64,000 bases of DNA, taken from contig JAFUQX010000011.1 in NCBI GenBank assembly GCA_017472145.1, positions 1 to 64,000 on the forward strand, given 5' to 3'. The translations under genes and the position numbers were made by a program. The stretch's first letter is position 1. The number at the start of each line of letters is the position of its first letter. Positions 1 through 7,506 of this stretch are shown here, in pieces. The stretch comes from Ruminococcus sp. GTDB lineage: Bacteria; Bacillota; Clostridia; Oscillospirales; Ruminococcaceae. Under the pieces are notes generated by a model. That model did not search any database, was not told the origin of the DNA, and saw only the letters and a list, made by a program, of their open reading frames with translations.

Positions 1-54
1 AGCAACTGACTCTTAATCAGTGGGTCCTGGGTTCGAGTCCCCGATGGTGCACCA
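1..54 (+). tRNA. tRNA-Lys(CTT), 3' part
   Basis: The window opens inside this tRNA. The anticodon stem ACTGA/TCAGT encloses the loop CTCTTAA, giving anticodon CTT (Lys, codon AAG). The T-arm, acceptor strand ATGGTGC, discriminator A and an encoded CCA follow. The 5' part lies outside the window. Confidence 0.93.
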
Positions 55-141
55 GCGGATATGGCGGAATCGGCAGACGCGCTAGCTTCAGGTGCTAGTC
101 CTCGCAAGGGGGTGGAGGTTCAAGTCCTCTTATCCGCACCA
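55..141 (+). tRNA. tRNA-Leu(CAG)
   Basis: Complete class II tRNA with a long variable arm. Acceptor GCGGATA pairs with TATCCGC; the anticodon loop TTCAGGT gives CAG (Leu, codon CUG); CCA is encoded. It abuts the preceding tRNA-Lys with no spacer, so the two are cut from one transcript. Confidence 0.96.
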
Positions 142-142
142 A

Positions 143-173
143 ACGACTTCATCGAAAGATGAGGTCGTTTTTT
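143..173 (+). terminator. Terminator of the tRNA cluster
   Basis: ACGACTTCAT and ATGAGGTCGT form a hairpin around CGAAAG, followed by a T-run, directly after tRNA-Leu. Confidence 0.85.
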
Positions 174-207
174 GTTTATAGGAAGATTCTGTTATACGAT
201 TTATACG

Positions 208-249
208 AAAAAATGAGGTCTCTCTGTTCTGGAGGAGACCTCATTTTTT
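208..249. terminator. Bidirectional terminator between tRNAs and CRISPR array
   Basis: A perfect 15-bp inverted repeat (AAAAAATGAGGTCTC at 208-222, GAGACCTCATTTTTT at 235-249) with A-run and T-run ends can stop transcription from either side. It lies just beyond the degenerate end repeat of the CRISPR array, where a minus-strand array transcript would end. Confidence 0.85.
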
Positions 250-255
250 GTTTTG

Positions 256-987
256 GCTATAGTTGCACAATTGGTAAGGTGCAAGGAGGTGTGATATGAT
301 TATAAAAGGAAAAAATATTTTTTTAAGTCTCAATCCCACAATTGGTAAGGTGCAAGAAGCACGTATTCATATACACTCTTCGCAGATTCCGCGAGCATGT
401 CTCAATCCCACAATTGGTAAGGTGCAAGTGTTTTTCTTACGATAACTACACAGTAGCATCATCGTATCGGAATGTCTCAATCCCACAATTGGTAAGGTGC
501 AAGTAGTTTGTAACCGCAGTAATCAACAGCGCACGCTTTAGGTATCAATCCCACAATTGGTAAGGTGCAAGCTTCGAAGGAGAGAATCACTATGGCAATG
601 TCAAAAAAAGCAAAAAAGTATCAATCCCACAATTGGTAAGGTGCAAGAAGTAAACCTAATGGCATATCAGAGATATATGCTGGTATCAATCCCACAATTG
701 GTAAGGTGCAAGATGTTAATGTTTAACATCTAAATTTCGCACATTGAAAAATGGAGTATCAATCCCACAATTGGTAAGGTGCAAGAGTTATTGAAACTGG
801 TAGCTAAGGCACCTCAGGAACGTATCAATCCCACAATTGGTAAGGTGCAAGCTTTTCGACAGAAAGGGAAGTGGATAAGAAACTTACAGAAAGTATCAAT
901 CCCACAATTGGTAAGGTGCAAGGGAAGAGTATAAGGGATTAGAACCCCTAGCAGATAGTCTCAATCCCACAATTGGTAAGGTACAAG
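256..987 (-). CRISPR. CRISPR array, 11 repeats and 10 spacers, no cas genes in the window
   Basis: Thirty-base repeats start at 256 (degenerate), 327, 399, 474, 542, 618, 683, 756, 822, 893 and 958; spacers are 35-46 nt. On the plus strand a repeat begins GTCTCAATCCCAC or GTATCAATCCCAC and ends GGTAAGGTGCAAG. On the minus strand it ends in ATTGAGAC or ATTGATAC, close to the ATTGAAAC 3' end of type I-B and type III repeats, which would become the crRNA 5' handle. Three things agree on minus-strand transcription: this end motif, the decayed repeat at the left (distal) end, and a consensus promoter at 1013-1041 reading into the array. Repeat 11, next to the leader, has one changed base (GTACAAG). 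The wide range of spacer lengths suits type III or I-B. Effector type is inferred from the repeat only. Confidence 0.95.
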
Positions 988-1012
988 AACAACAAATTGT
1001 TCTCTTACGTTC

Positions 1013-1041
1013 AGTATACCACAGGACGCAGATTCTGTCAA
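1013..1041 (-). promoter_or_regulatory. Promoter and short leader of the CRISPR array
   Basis: Read on the minus strand, TTGACA (1036-1041), a 17-bp spacer and TATACT (1013-1018) form a near-consensus SigA promoter. Transcription should start near 1006, about 20 nt before the first repeat. The dyad GAACAA-CAAA-TTGTTC (987-1002) fills this short leader. Confidence 0.8.
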
Positions 1042-1244
1042 GGAAAAAATTCAGAAAGGCCGTGGGCGGACGCTTTCTTGCAGTCCACGAAGAAATATGC
1101 TAAAATCAAATTGTATGAGAAGGGGAGCTTTTTCTCCGGCACCTACACGCTGACATGTGGTTATTTTTTTGAAAAAGCGTGTCACAAATTCCCATGGAGA
1201 ATTGTTATTATATACAGGACGTCCTAAGAAAGGGTGTGGTCAAT

Positions 1245-1796
1245 ATGAGCAAGGAAGAAAAACGAAGGAAGATCGAGCGCCTGTATGAGCTGTACGAGCA
1301 GCCCATGTACCGGATCGCCTATGCCATCCTTCACCATGTGCAGCAGTCTGAGGATGCCGTGCACGATGCATTTGTGAAGATCATGCGCAATCTCCAGCAG
1401 ATCGATGATATATCCAGCCCGGAAACCAAACGTTATATCGTGCAGATCATCCGGAATACCGCCATCAATCAGTACCGGAAGAATGCCGCAGACGCCCGGC
1501 GCTTCACAGAGCTGGACGATACGGCCGCACAGATTCCCGATGAAAACAATGAGGTGCAGCAGCGGCTGATTCACATGGAGCAGTCCGAGATTGCAGAGGA
1601 CATTCTGAGCGGACTGAGTCCATCGGAGCGTGAGATTTTACAGCTTCGCTGCGAGGAGGAGCTGTCCTTCAAGGAGATCGCGCTCCGGCTGTCCCTCAGC
1701 GAAGCGGCGGTGCGGAAGCGGTTTGAACGTGCAAAGAAAGCCGCACAAAAACAGAAAGGGGAGTCCCATTATGGCAAAGAACTATTTACCTTTTGA
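1245..1796 (+). CDS. ECF-type RNA polymerase sigma factor
   Basis: A 183-aa sigma-70 family protein. Region 2 occupies roughly residues 10-75 (YELYEQPMYRIAYAIL, then SEDAVHDAFVKIMRN) and region 4 roughly 125-175 (LSPSEREILQL, FKEIALRLSLSEAAVRKR), a helix-turn-helix that would read the -35 element. There is no region 1.1 or 3, as is usual for ECF factors. I chose the ATG at 1245 because AAAGGG lies 10 nt upstream and the preceding codons are not sigma-like. The downstream membrane protein starts inside this gene (26-nt overlap), so the pair is probably translationally coupled as sigma factor and regulator. The signal sensed is unknown. Confidence 0.9.
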   Translation: MSKEEKRRKIERLYELYEQPMYRIAYAILHHVQQSEDAVHDAFVKIMRNLQQIDDISSPETKRYIVQIIRNTAINQYRKNAADARRFTELDDTAAQIPDENNEVQQRLIHMEQSEIAEDILSGLSPSEREILQLRCEEELSFKEIALRLSLSEAAVRKRFERAKKAAQKQKGESHYGKELFTF

Positions 1797-3207
1797 GGAT
1801 GAGAATTGGAACGAAATCGTAGAGGACGCCTTCGCACCGGATGCAGAGGTACATGTGTTCTCAGAGCATTATCAGAAAAGGAAGATGAGACTGATGAATA
1901 AAAATACACAGAAAAAACCGATCCTGCGCAGGAAAAGCTTTATCGCAGCGGCCGCCGCTGTTGCAGCTGTCGTTGTGATTCCCACCACGGCCTTTGCAGG
2001 CAGCCGGATCTATACCGCCTTCATGGAGCAGCCGGCCCAGTATCAGCGTGATATTACCATCGAGCTTGGAGAATCGGCCGAAACATCTCAGACAGATGAC
2101 GGCGCAGCCGTAGTAGATTCCGGAACATACAAAATGTCTGTCGGCTATGTGCCGGAGGATCTGAAGCTTGAAGCCACCGCAGAAAACGAGGATGGCTATG
2201 TTAATTCCTTCAAGTACGGCACCTACGACACTGAAGACTGGCGCAGTGCGCTTTTCGACTTCTTTGTGATCGACAACGAATCCCGCACCTTCAATGAAAC
2301 CCTGAAGCATGTTGTAGCAGAATCGAACTACGAAACGGAAGACAGGATCGTGTTCATTTCCAGGCTTGACAACGATCGTTCTGAGATCTGGGTCGCATTC
2401 AAGGATACAAAGTATGTGGCAAAGATCCTCGCATTGCAGGAATTTACGGATGACGAGCTGAAAATGATGGCAGAGGGTCTTGTTCTGGAGGAGTCTGATG
2501 TTGAGGTTGCATCTTCCTACACCACATATACTGAATATCAGGAACAGCTTCGGGCAGAACTAGAAAATGCAGATGCGTCTGAACCGGAATTCTATAAGGA
2601 ACATATGGGTGAGATGAATCTTATCTCTGTAGGCGAGACCTTCAGCGATTTTGATGTGGATGTTACCCTTGATTCCATAACGTTTCAGGATACCTTCGAC
2701 GGTCTCACTACCGATTCGATCGGCAGAGATTACGACTACAGCAAGTACATGGACACCGACGGCACACTTGCTGACAATATCCGCACATGGTACACAAAGG
2801 GCGACGGCGTGAATACCATTGATGAGGTGGACTACACTGAAACAATGTCTGCAAGGATCATGGTAGTAAATCTGACTTATGAGAACAAGGGCACAGAGGA
2901 GATCGAATACTGCATATGCCCGGGAATCCGTCCCATTGATGAAAACGGAGACTGGCTCATTGAGAATAAATATTTTGATGACCGATACGCAGAGGATAGC
3001 CTGAGTGCGCTCGGTTATGATGACGGCTTCTTCTCGTTCAGTACCGACCATGCAAACAGCAAGAACAACCTTGCCGCTTTCAAGCCTGGCGAAAAGGCAC
3101 AGGTTCAGCTGGCCTTTATCGTATACGACGAGCCTGCGGCTGACTATTATCTCTGCCTTGACACTTACCAGGATGTATTTGTTGATATAAGCAGCCTTAA
3201 TGAATAA
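1771..3207 (+). CDS. Membrane-anchored partner of the ECF sigma factor (DUF4179-like anti-sigma candidate)
   Basis: A 478-aa protein with a short cytoplasmic N-terminus (about 50 residues, acidic then basic), one membrane segment near residues 55-75 (FIAAAAAVAAVVVIPTTAFA) and a large extracellular part of about 400 residues rich in Asp, Glu and Tyr. This is the usual architecture of Firmicutes anti-sigma proteins encoded directly after ECF genes. The start at 1771 has GAAAGGGGAG just upstream and overlaps the sigma gene. I see no zinc-binding anti-sigma motif in the short N-terminus, so the sigma-binding role is inferred from position and topology. The membrane segment ending in AFA could also be read as a cleavable signal. 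Ligand unknown. Confidence 0.7.
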   Translation: MAKNYLPFEDENWNEIVEDAFAPDAEVHVFSEHYQKRKMRLMNKNTQKKPILRRKSFIAAAAAVAAVVVIPTTAFAGSRIYTAFMEQPAQYQRDITIELGESAETSQTDDGAAVVDSGTYKMSVGYVPEDLKLEATAENEDGYVNSFKYGTYDTEDWRSALFDFFVIDNESRTFNETLKHVVAESNYETEDRIVFISRLDNDRSEIWVAFKDTKYVAKILALQEFTDDELKMMAEGLVLEESDVEVASSYTTYTEYQEQLRAELENADASEPEFYKEHMGEMNLISVGETFSDFDVDVTLDSITFQDTFDGLTTDSIGRDYDYSKYMDTDGTLADNIRTWYTKGDGVNTIDEVDYTETMSARIMVVNLTYENKGTEEIEYCICPGIRPIDENGDWLIENKYFDDRYAEDSLSALGYDDGFFSFSTDHANSKNNLAAFKPGEKAQVQLAFIVYDEPAADYYLCLDTYQDVFVDISSLNE

Positions 3208-3224
3208 CCCTCCTTTTATATAAC

Positions 3225-3256
3225 AAAAGCCGGATGCAGTGTGCGTCCGGCTTTTT
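3225..3256 (+). terminator. Terminator of the ECF operon
   Basis: AAAAGCCGGA and TCCGGCTTTT form a hairpin ending in a T-run, 18 bp after the stop codon. Confidence 0.85.
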
Positions 3257-3347
3257 GCTTGCGGTTGGGCATTGGTGAAAGTGCTGTAAAACAGAGGGAG
3301 CTTATTGCATAAAATCACTAAAAAAATGCAGATTCCGTGGTCAAGCC

Positions 3348-3376
3348 TTGACAAGCAGGCGCGTAGATGGTATAAT
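3348..3376 (+). promoter_or_regulatory. SigA promoter of the GH26 gene
   Basis: Perfect consensus: TTGACA (3348-3353), 17 bp, TATAAT (3371-3376). The transcript would have a 5' leader of about 45 nt. Confidence 0.88.
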
Positions 3377-3427
3377 TGTAAAGGAAAATTTTCGTATTTT
3401 TCATGATTTTAAGGGAGGTATTTTCTT

Positions 3428-5947
3428 ATGGCAAAAAATTTCAGAAAGGGTCTTGCAGGCATGATCTCTGCTGTAATGGCAGTAAATCTGGCTGCGGCTT
3501 CTGCGATGACAGTCAGCGTACTGGCCGCTGAGCAGAAGTATGAATTCGAGGACGGCACGATCACCGGCGCAACGGTACAGGAAAGCGGTACGGAGCGTTA
3601 TCAGGAGGGTGCATCCGGGGATAAGTTCGTATTCCTGGAAAACGGCGGTGAAATCGCTTCTGTAACGGTGAATGTTGAAGAGACCGGCATGTACGTCGTT
3701 TCTCTGTGCTATTCTGCACCCTATGGCGACAAGATCCACAATCTGCTGGTAAACGATGTGGATCAGGGACAGATCAGCTGTGTGACAACAGACGGTACAG
3801 ACTGGGCTACGGTTTCTCTTGGCTCTGTAAAGCTGAATGCAGGTGACAATACCATCGGCATCAAGAGCAGCTGGGGCTGGACCAATCTGGACTATCTCAC
3901 CGTAGAGGCTGCCACTCTGTCGCCGATCCAGGCTACAGACACTGTATGCGCTGACCCGGATATCATTCCGGAGGCTCAGAACCTGATGAACTACATGGCT
4001 GCTGTTTACGGTAATCACATCATCTCCGGTCAGCAGGAGATCTATATGTATGGCCCGCACGATTTTGCGTATGAGTTTGACTATATTGAGGATCTGACAG
4101 GCGAGCTGCCGGCGATCCGGGGCTTTGACTATCTGAATGAGGCCAATATTCTCTATGGCTCCGAGGACGGCACGACCGACCGTATGATCGACTGGGTAAA
4201 GAATAAGGGCGGTATCATCACTGCATCCTGGCACGTAACCGTTCCGAAGGATTTTGCAAACTTCACGCTGGGTGAGACAACAGTAGACTGGTCTCAGGCT
4301 ACATACGGCGTATGGGCTGATGATGCAAAGACGATTCCGGCTACTGACTTTGACACCTCTCAGATCCTGGTAGAAGGCACGAAGGAAAGAGAATACTGGA
4401 TGGCTTGTCTGGACAAGCTGGCTGAATCGATCCAGAGACTGGAGGATGAAAATATTCCGCTGATCTTCCGTCCGCTTCACGAGGCTGAAGGCGGCGGCGG
4501 TGAGAACGGTTCCTGGTTCTTCTGGGGTCAGGATGGCTCCGAGGTATACAAGAAGCTGTGGATCCTCACCTATGAGACTCTGGTAAATGACCATGGTCTT
4601 CATAACATCATCTGGGAATGGAACAGCTACAATTTTGAAACATCTGCCAACTGGTATCCGGGCGATGATTATGTAGACCTGATCGCATATGACAAGTACA
4701 ACTGTACAAACTGGTCTACCGGTCAGGCTGTACTGGAGCACAATGTAAGTGCGATCTCCAGCACATTCTATGGCATTATGGAAAAGTACGGCAGCAAGAA
4801 GATGGTTGCTATGTCCGAGAACGACAGCATCCCGACACTGGAAAATCTGCTTGCAGAAAAGGCTGGCTGGCTGTATTTCTGCCCGTGGTATGACGGCGGC
4901 AGCGATGACATCAACTTCCTGAGCAATCCGATCTTTAACACACAGGAAGACCTGAAGACCATCTATCAGAGCGACTATTGCATCACTCTGGATGAGCTTC
5001 CGGATGATCTGTACACCAACAGCACCATCACAACTACACTGCCTACAAGCTCATCCACCAAGCCTGTTGAGACTACAACGGTTTCCACAACCACAACGGA
5101 GCCGGTTGCTACAGACGAGATCAAGGGCGATATTGAGCTGAGCGGCGCAGACTACCTCATCAGCTTTGATGAAGCAATGGGCGAGGCCGTTTACATTGAG
5201 CTGACGGCCGAGGACGTTGTAAACTTTGCCAACGGCGGTGTTGGTATCTCTGCAACGGTAGACGGGACAGACTACTGGGTATCCTATGGATGGGATATTG
5301 CAGGCTCTGAGACCCTGAAGATCGACCTGACCAAGCCTACCAGCGTGACCTATAACAACGGTGAGGAGACGGTAACAGATAAGGATCTGATCGCTGAAAT
5401 CGCTGCGGAAGCACAGAAGCAGACCAATGGTATGGTTCAGATATGGTGGGCCAATGACAGCGCTGGTAAGCAGGTTGAAAGCAGCAACGTAGTTCTTACA
5501 GATGCATATCTGCTGAAGGCTGCTGACTCCAGCGAAACCACAACTACTGAAACAACGACATCTGTAACAGAGTCTATTACAGACGAGACCGAGACTACAA
5601 CTACAGAGACCGTTACTACGACCGCTCCTGTTGAAACGACCACCGCTCCGGTTGAGTCCAGTACAGCAGCGCCGGATTCCTCCAGTACGACCGGTCTTAC
5701 AGAAGACGGTCCGCTGGTTGCAAGCCTGTATGGTGACACCAACCTGGATGGCAAGGTATCTCTGGTTGATGTTGTATATCTGAACAAGTATATTGCACAG
5801 ACAGTGAACTTCACATCCACGGCTGTGGCCAATGCCGACTGTGTGGAGGATAATAAGGTGAACAGCGCAGATGCTACTGCACTGCTGGAATTCGTTATCG
5901 AGGTGATCGATGCGCTGCCGGTTCTGCCGGAAACAACTACAGAATAA
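3428..5947 (+). CDS. Cellulosomal GH26 beta-mannanase with CBM35-like module and dockerin
   Basis: An 839-aa secreted glycosidase. Order of parts: signal peptide (1 to about 35, cut near VLAAEQ); CBM35-like beta-sandwich (about 36-148, YEFEDG at its start, WGWTNLDYLTV at its end); GH26 barrel (about 155-530) with catalytic acid/base Glu352 in RPLHEAEGG and nucleophile Glu464 in MSENDS; a Thr-rich linker; a beta-rich second module (about 560-695) that looks like a carbohydrate-binding module; a longer Thr/Glu linker; and a C-terminal type I dockerin from about residue 766, with the repeats GDTNLDGKVSLVDVVYLNKY and ADCVEDNKVNSADATALLEF. GH26 enzymes cleave beta-1,4-mannan; the dockerin would plug the enzyme into a cohesin scaffold outside the cell. 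GGGAGG lies before the ATG. It is a single-gene unit with its own promoter. Confidence 0.93.
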   Translation: MAKNFRKGLAGMISAVMAVNLAAASAMTVSVLAAEQKYEFEDGTITGATVQESGTERYQEGASGDKFVFLENGGEIASVTVNVEETGMYVVSLCYSAPYGDKIHNLLVNDVDQGQISCVTTDGTDWATVSLGSVKLNAGDNTIGIKSSWGWTNLDYLTVEAATLSPIQATDTVCADPDIIPEAQNLMNYMAAVYGNHIISGQQEIYMYGPHDFAYEFDYIEDLTGELPAIRGFDYLNEANILYGSEDGTTDRMIDWVKNKGGIITASWHVTVPKDFANFTLGETTVDWSQATYGVWADDAKTIPATDFDTSQILVEGTKEREYWMACLDKLAESIQRLEDENIPLIFRPLHEAEGGGGENGSWFFWGQDGSEVYKKLWILTYETLVNDHGLHNIIWEWNSYNFETSANWYPGDDYVDLIAYDKYNCTNWSTGQAVLEHNVSAISSTFYGIMEKYGSKKMVAMSENDSIPTLENLLAEKAGWLYFCPWYDGGSDDINFLSNPIFNTQEDLKTIYQSDYCITLDELPDDLYTNSTITTTLPTSSSTKPVETTTVSTTTTEPVATDEIKGDIELSGADYLISFDEAMGEAVYIELTAEDVVNFANGGVGISATVDGTDYWVSYGWDIAGSETLKIDLTKPTSVTYNNGEETVTDKDLIAEIAAEAQKQTNGMVQIWWANDSAGKQVESSNVVLTDAYLLKAADSSETTTTETTTSVTESITDETETTTTETVTTTAPVETTTAPVESSTAAPDSSSTTGLTEDGPLVASLYGDTNLDGKVSLVDVVYLNKYIAQTVNFTSTAVANADCVEDNKVNSADATALLEFVIEVIDALPVLPETTTE

Positions 5948-5960
5948 TCTGAAATTGCAA

Positions 5961-6215
5961 GAGAGCCTGTCTGGAAAAAGACAGGCTCTCAGTCTGTAGA
6001 AAAAGTCGAATTTTCCGCACAAGGCTCCCCTTAGTAAGGGGAGCTGTCAGCGATAGCTGACTGAGGGGATTGAAAAAAGTACGCAAAATCGCAAGTTTTC
6101 TCACATCTTACAATCCCCTCCGTCACGCCTTCGGCGTGCCACCTCCCCTTACTAAGGGGAGGCTTTCAAAGGTTTTTCGACAGTCTGAGAGCCTGTCTGG
6201 AAAAAGACAGGCTCT
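5961..6215. mobile_element. MITE-like palindromic element between two copies of a terminator hairpin
   Basis: A 29-bp terminator hairpin (5961-5989, stem AGAGCCTGTC/GACAGGCTCT) is repeated exactly and in the same orientation at 6187-6215. Between them lies a palindromic body. Its ends are inverted repeats: CTCAGTCTGTAGAAAAA on the left, CTCAGACTGTCGAAAAA on the right read in reverse. The body holds inner inverted repeats (CTCCCCTTAGTAAGGGGAG and CTCCCCTTACTAAGGGGAG) and a TGTCAGCGA-type palindrome common in gut Clostridia. No transposase is encoded. The left hairpin ends the GH26 transcript; the right copy has its own T-run. Confidence 0.75.
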
Positions 6216-6221
6216 TTTCTG

Positions 6222-6250
6222 TTGACAGCATGTACCGGGTGTGATATAAT
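6222..6250 (+). promoter_or_regulatory. SigA promoter of the queuosine operon
   Basis: Perfect consensus: TTGACA (6222-6227), 17 bp, TATAAT (6245-6250), immediately after the duplicated terminator and just before the riboswitch. Confidence 0.88.
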
Positions 6251-6260
6251 ATATGTGACT

Positions 6261-6300
6261 GACAGTTCGATTGCGCCATCCTGTCATAAAACAAAACCAG
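6261..6300 (+). promoter_or_regulatory. preQ1-I riboswitch aptamer
   Basis: Stem GACAG (6261-6265)/CTGTC (6281-6285) encloses a TTCG...CGCCATC loop, followed by the A-rich tail ATAAAACAAAACCAGG. This matches the compact preQ1-I pseudoknot layout (short stem, C-rich loop, A-rich tail ending in the pairing strand). It precedes the genes that make preQ1, the known regulon, and a terminator that could be its expression platform follows at 6345-6381. Confidence 0.8.
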
Positions 6301-6344
6301 GGCAGTTGAATTGTAGGAATCTCTATAGGAATCTCTATACATTC

Positions 6345-6381
6345 AGCGGCTTTCTGTTTTTTCGGAGAGCCGCTTTTTATT
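6345..6381 (+). terminator. Riboswitch-controlled terminator ahead of queD
   Basis: AGCGGCT (6345-6351) and AGCCGCT (6368-6374) pair and are followed by TTTTA. It lies between the preQ1 aptamer and the queD ribosome-binding site, so ligand-dependent termination is the likely mode of control. Confidence 0.8.
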
Positions 6382-6393
6382 TTGGAGGAATTT

Positions 6394-6816
6394 ATGTATT
6401 ATCTGAAAACATCCGCTGCCTTTGACAGCGCCCATTTTCTCAGCGGCTATGAGGGAAAATGCGCCAATCTCCACGGTCATCGCTGGACGATCGAGGTAAC
6501 CGCCGCCAAGGAGACCCTTCAGCAGGAGGGGACGTGCAGAGGTATGGTGATCGACTTTGGTGATCTGAAAAAGGCTGTGCGCCGGATTGCCGATTTTTTT
6601 GATCACGCTACGATCTATGAAGAAGGTACGCTGAAGGAGAATACCATTGCGGCCTTTCAGGAAGAGGGCTTCCGGCTGATCGCCCTGCCCTTCCGCCCCA
6701 CAGCGGAATGCTTTGCGAAATATTTCTATGAGCGTCTGCTGGAGGAAGGCCTTCCGGTGCAGAGTGTGGCGGTTTATGAGACGCCGGAAAATTGTGCCGT
6801 TTATGAGGTGAAGTGA
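6394..6816 (+). CDS. queD: 6-carboxy-5,6,7,8-tetrahydropterin synthase
   Basis: A 140-aa member of the PTPS/QueD family, the second step from GTP to queuosine: it converts dihydroneopterin triphosphate to carboxytetrahydropterin. The zinc ligands His14 (SAHFLSG), His27 and His29 (NLHGHRW) and the catalytic Cys23 (EGKCANLH) are all present, and the length is normal. The ATG at 6394 has TGGAGGA 6-10 nt upstream; an earlier in-frame start at 6382 would fall on the terminator T-run. First gene of the preQ1-riboswitch operon, with queE one base downstream of its stop. Confidence 0.96.
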   Translation: MYYLKTSAAFDSAHFLSGYEGKCANLHGHRWTIEVTAAKETLQQEGTCRGMVIDFGDLKKAVRRIADFFDHATIYEEGTLKENTIAAFQEEGFRLIALPFRPTAECFAKYFYERLLEEGLPVQSVAVYETPENCAVYEVK

Positions 6817-6817
6817 T

Positions 6818-7492
6818 ATGGAGCATATCTATCGTGTTGCAGAATGGTTCGTCAGCATCAACGGAGAGGGCACAAGAGCCGGAGAGCTGGCGGTATTCAT
6901 CCGGCTGTGCGGCTGTAATCTCCGGTGCAGCTACTGTGATACCCTGTGGGCCGGTTCTATGGAGGCCCCGCACACGGAAATGACAGCGGAGGAGATCCGC
7001 CATGTGATTCTGGAAACGGGTGTGCGGAATGTCACCCTCACCGGAGGAGAGCCGCTGCTTCATCCCGGCGCAAAGGAGCTGCTTCAATGCCTTTTGCAGG
7101 ATGATGCACTCCGTGTGGAAATTGAAACCAATGGCAGTGTGCCGATTGCGGAATTTGCAGATGGTCCGGTCCGGCCGGTATTTACGCTGGACTATAAGCT
7201 TCCGGGCAGCGGCATGGAGGAGAAGATGTGCCTGCCGGAAAATCTTCCCTGTCTGCGGAAGCAGGACTGCATCAAATTCGTAGCCGGATCTATGGAGGAT
7301 CTGCAAAGAGCCGCCGGGCTGATACGGGCCTATGACCTGTGCAGTCTCTGTCATGTATATTTCAGCCCGGTGTTCGGAAAAATAGAGCCTGCGGATATGG
7401 TGGAATTCATGAAGCAGGAAAATTTAAACGGCGTCCGGCTGCAATTGCAGCTGCATAAGTTTATCTGGGATCCCAATAAGCGGGGCGTGTAA
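6818..7492 (+). CDS. queE: 7-carboxy-7-deazaguanine synthase (radical SAM)
   Basis: A 224-aa radical SAM enzyme converting carboxytetrahydropterin to 7-carboxy-7-deazaguanine. The [4Fe-4S] motif is Cys33-X3-Cys37-X2-Cys40 (CNLRCSYC), and the SAM-binding TLTGGEPLL lies near residue 70. The N-terminal substrate segment FVSINGEGTRAG is typical of QueE. It starts one base after queD and is followed 14 nt later by folE, all under the same preQ1 riboswitch. Confidence 0.96.
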   Translation: MEHIYRVAEWFVSINGEGTRAGELAVFIRLCGCNLRCSYCDTLWAGSMEAPHTEMTAEEIRHVILETGVRNVTLTGGEPLLHPGAKELLQCLLQDDALRVEIETNGSVPIAEFADGPVRPVFTLDYKLPGSGMEEKMCLPENLPCLRKQDCIKFVAGSMEDLQRAAGLIRAYDLCSLCHVYFSPVFGKIEPADMVEFMKQENLNGVRLQLQLHKFIWDPNKRGV

Positions 7493-7506
7493 AGGAGTGA
7501 ATGAAA

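Noticed and set aside
973..1227. An 84-residue open frame starting in the last CRISPR repeat
   Set aside because: It begins inside a repeat, has no ribosome-binding site and overlaps the array promoter on the other strand.
6261..6300. A preQ1-II or preQ1-III aptamer instead of preQ1-I
   Set aside because: The segment is about 40 nt with one short stem and an A-rich tail, which suits only the preQ1-I layout.
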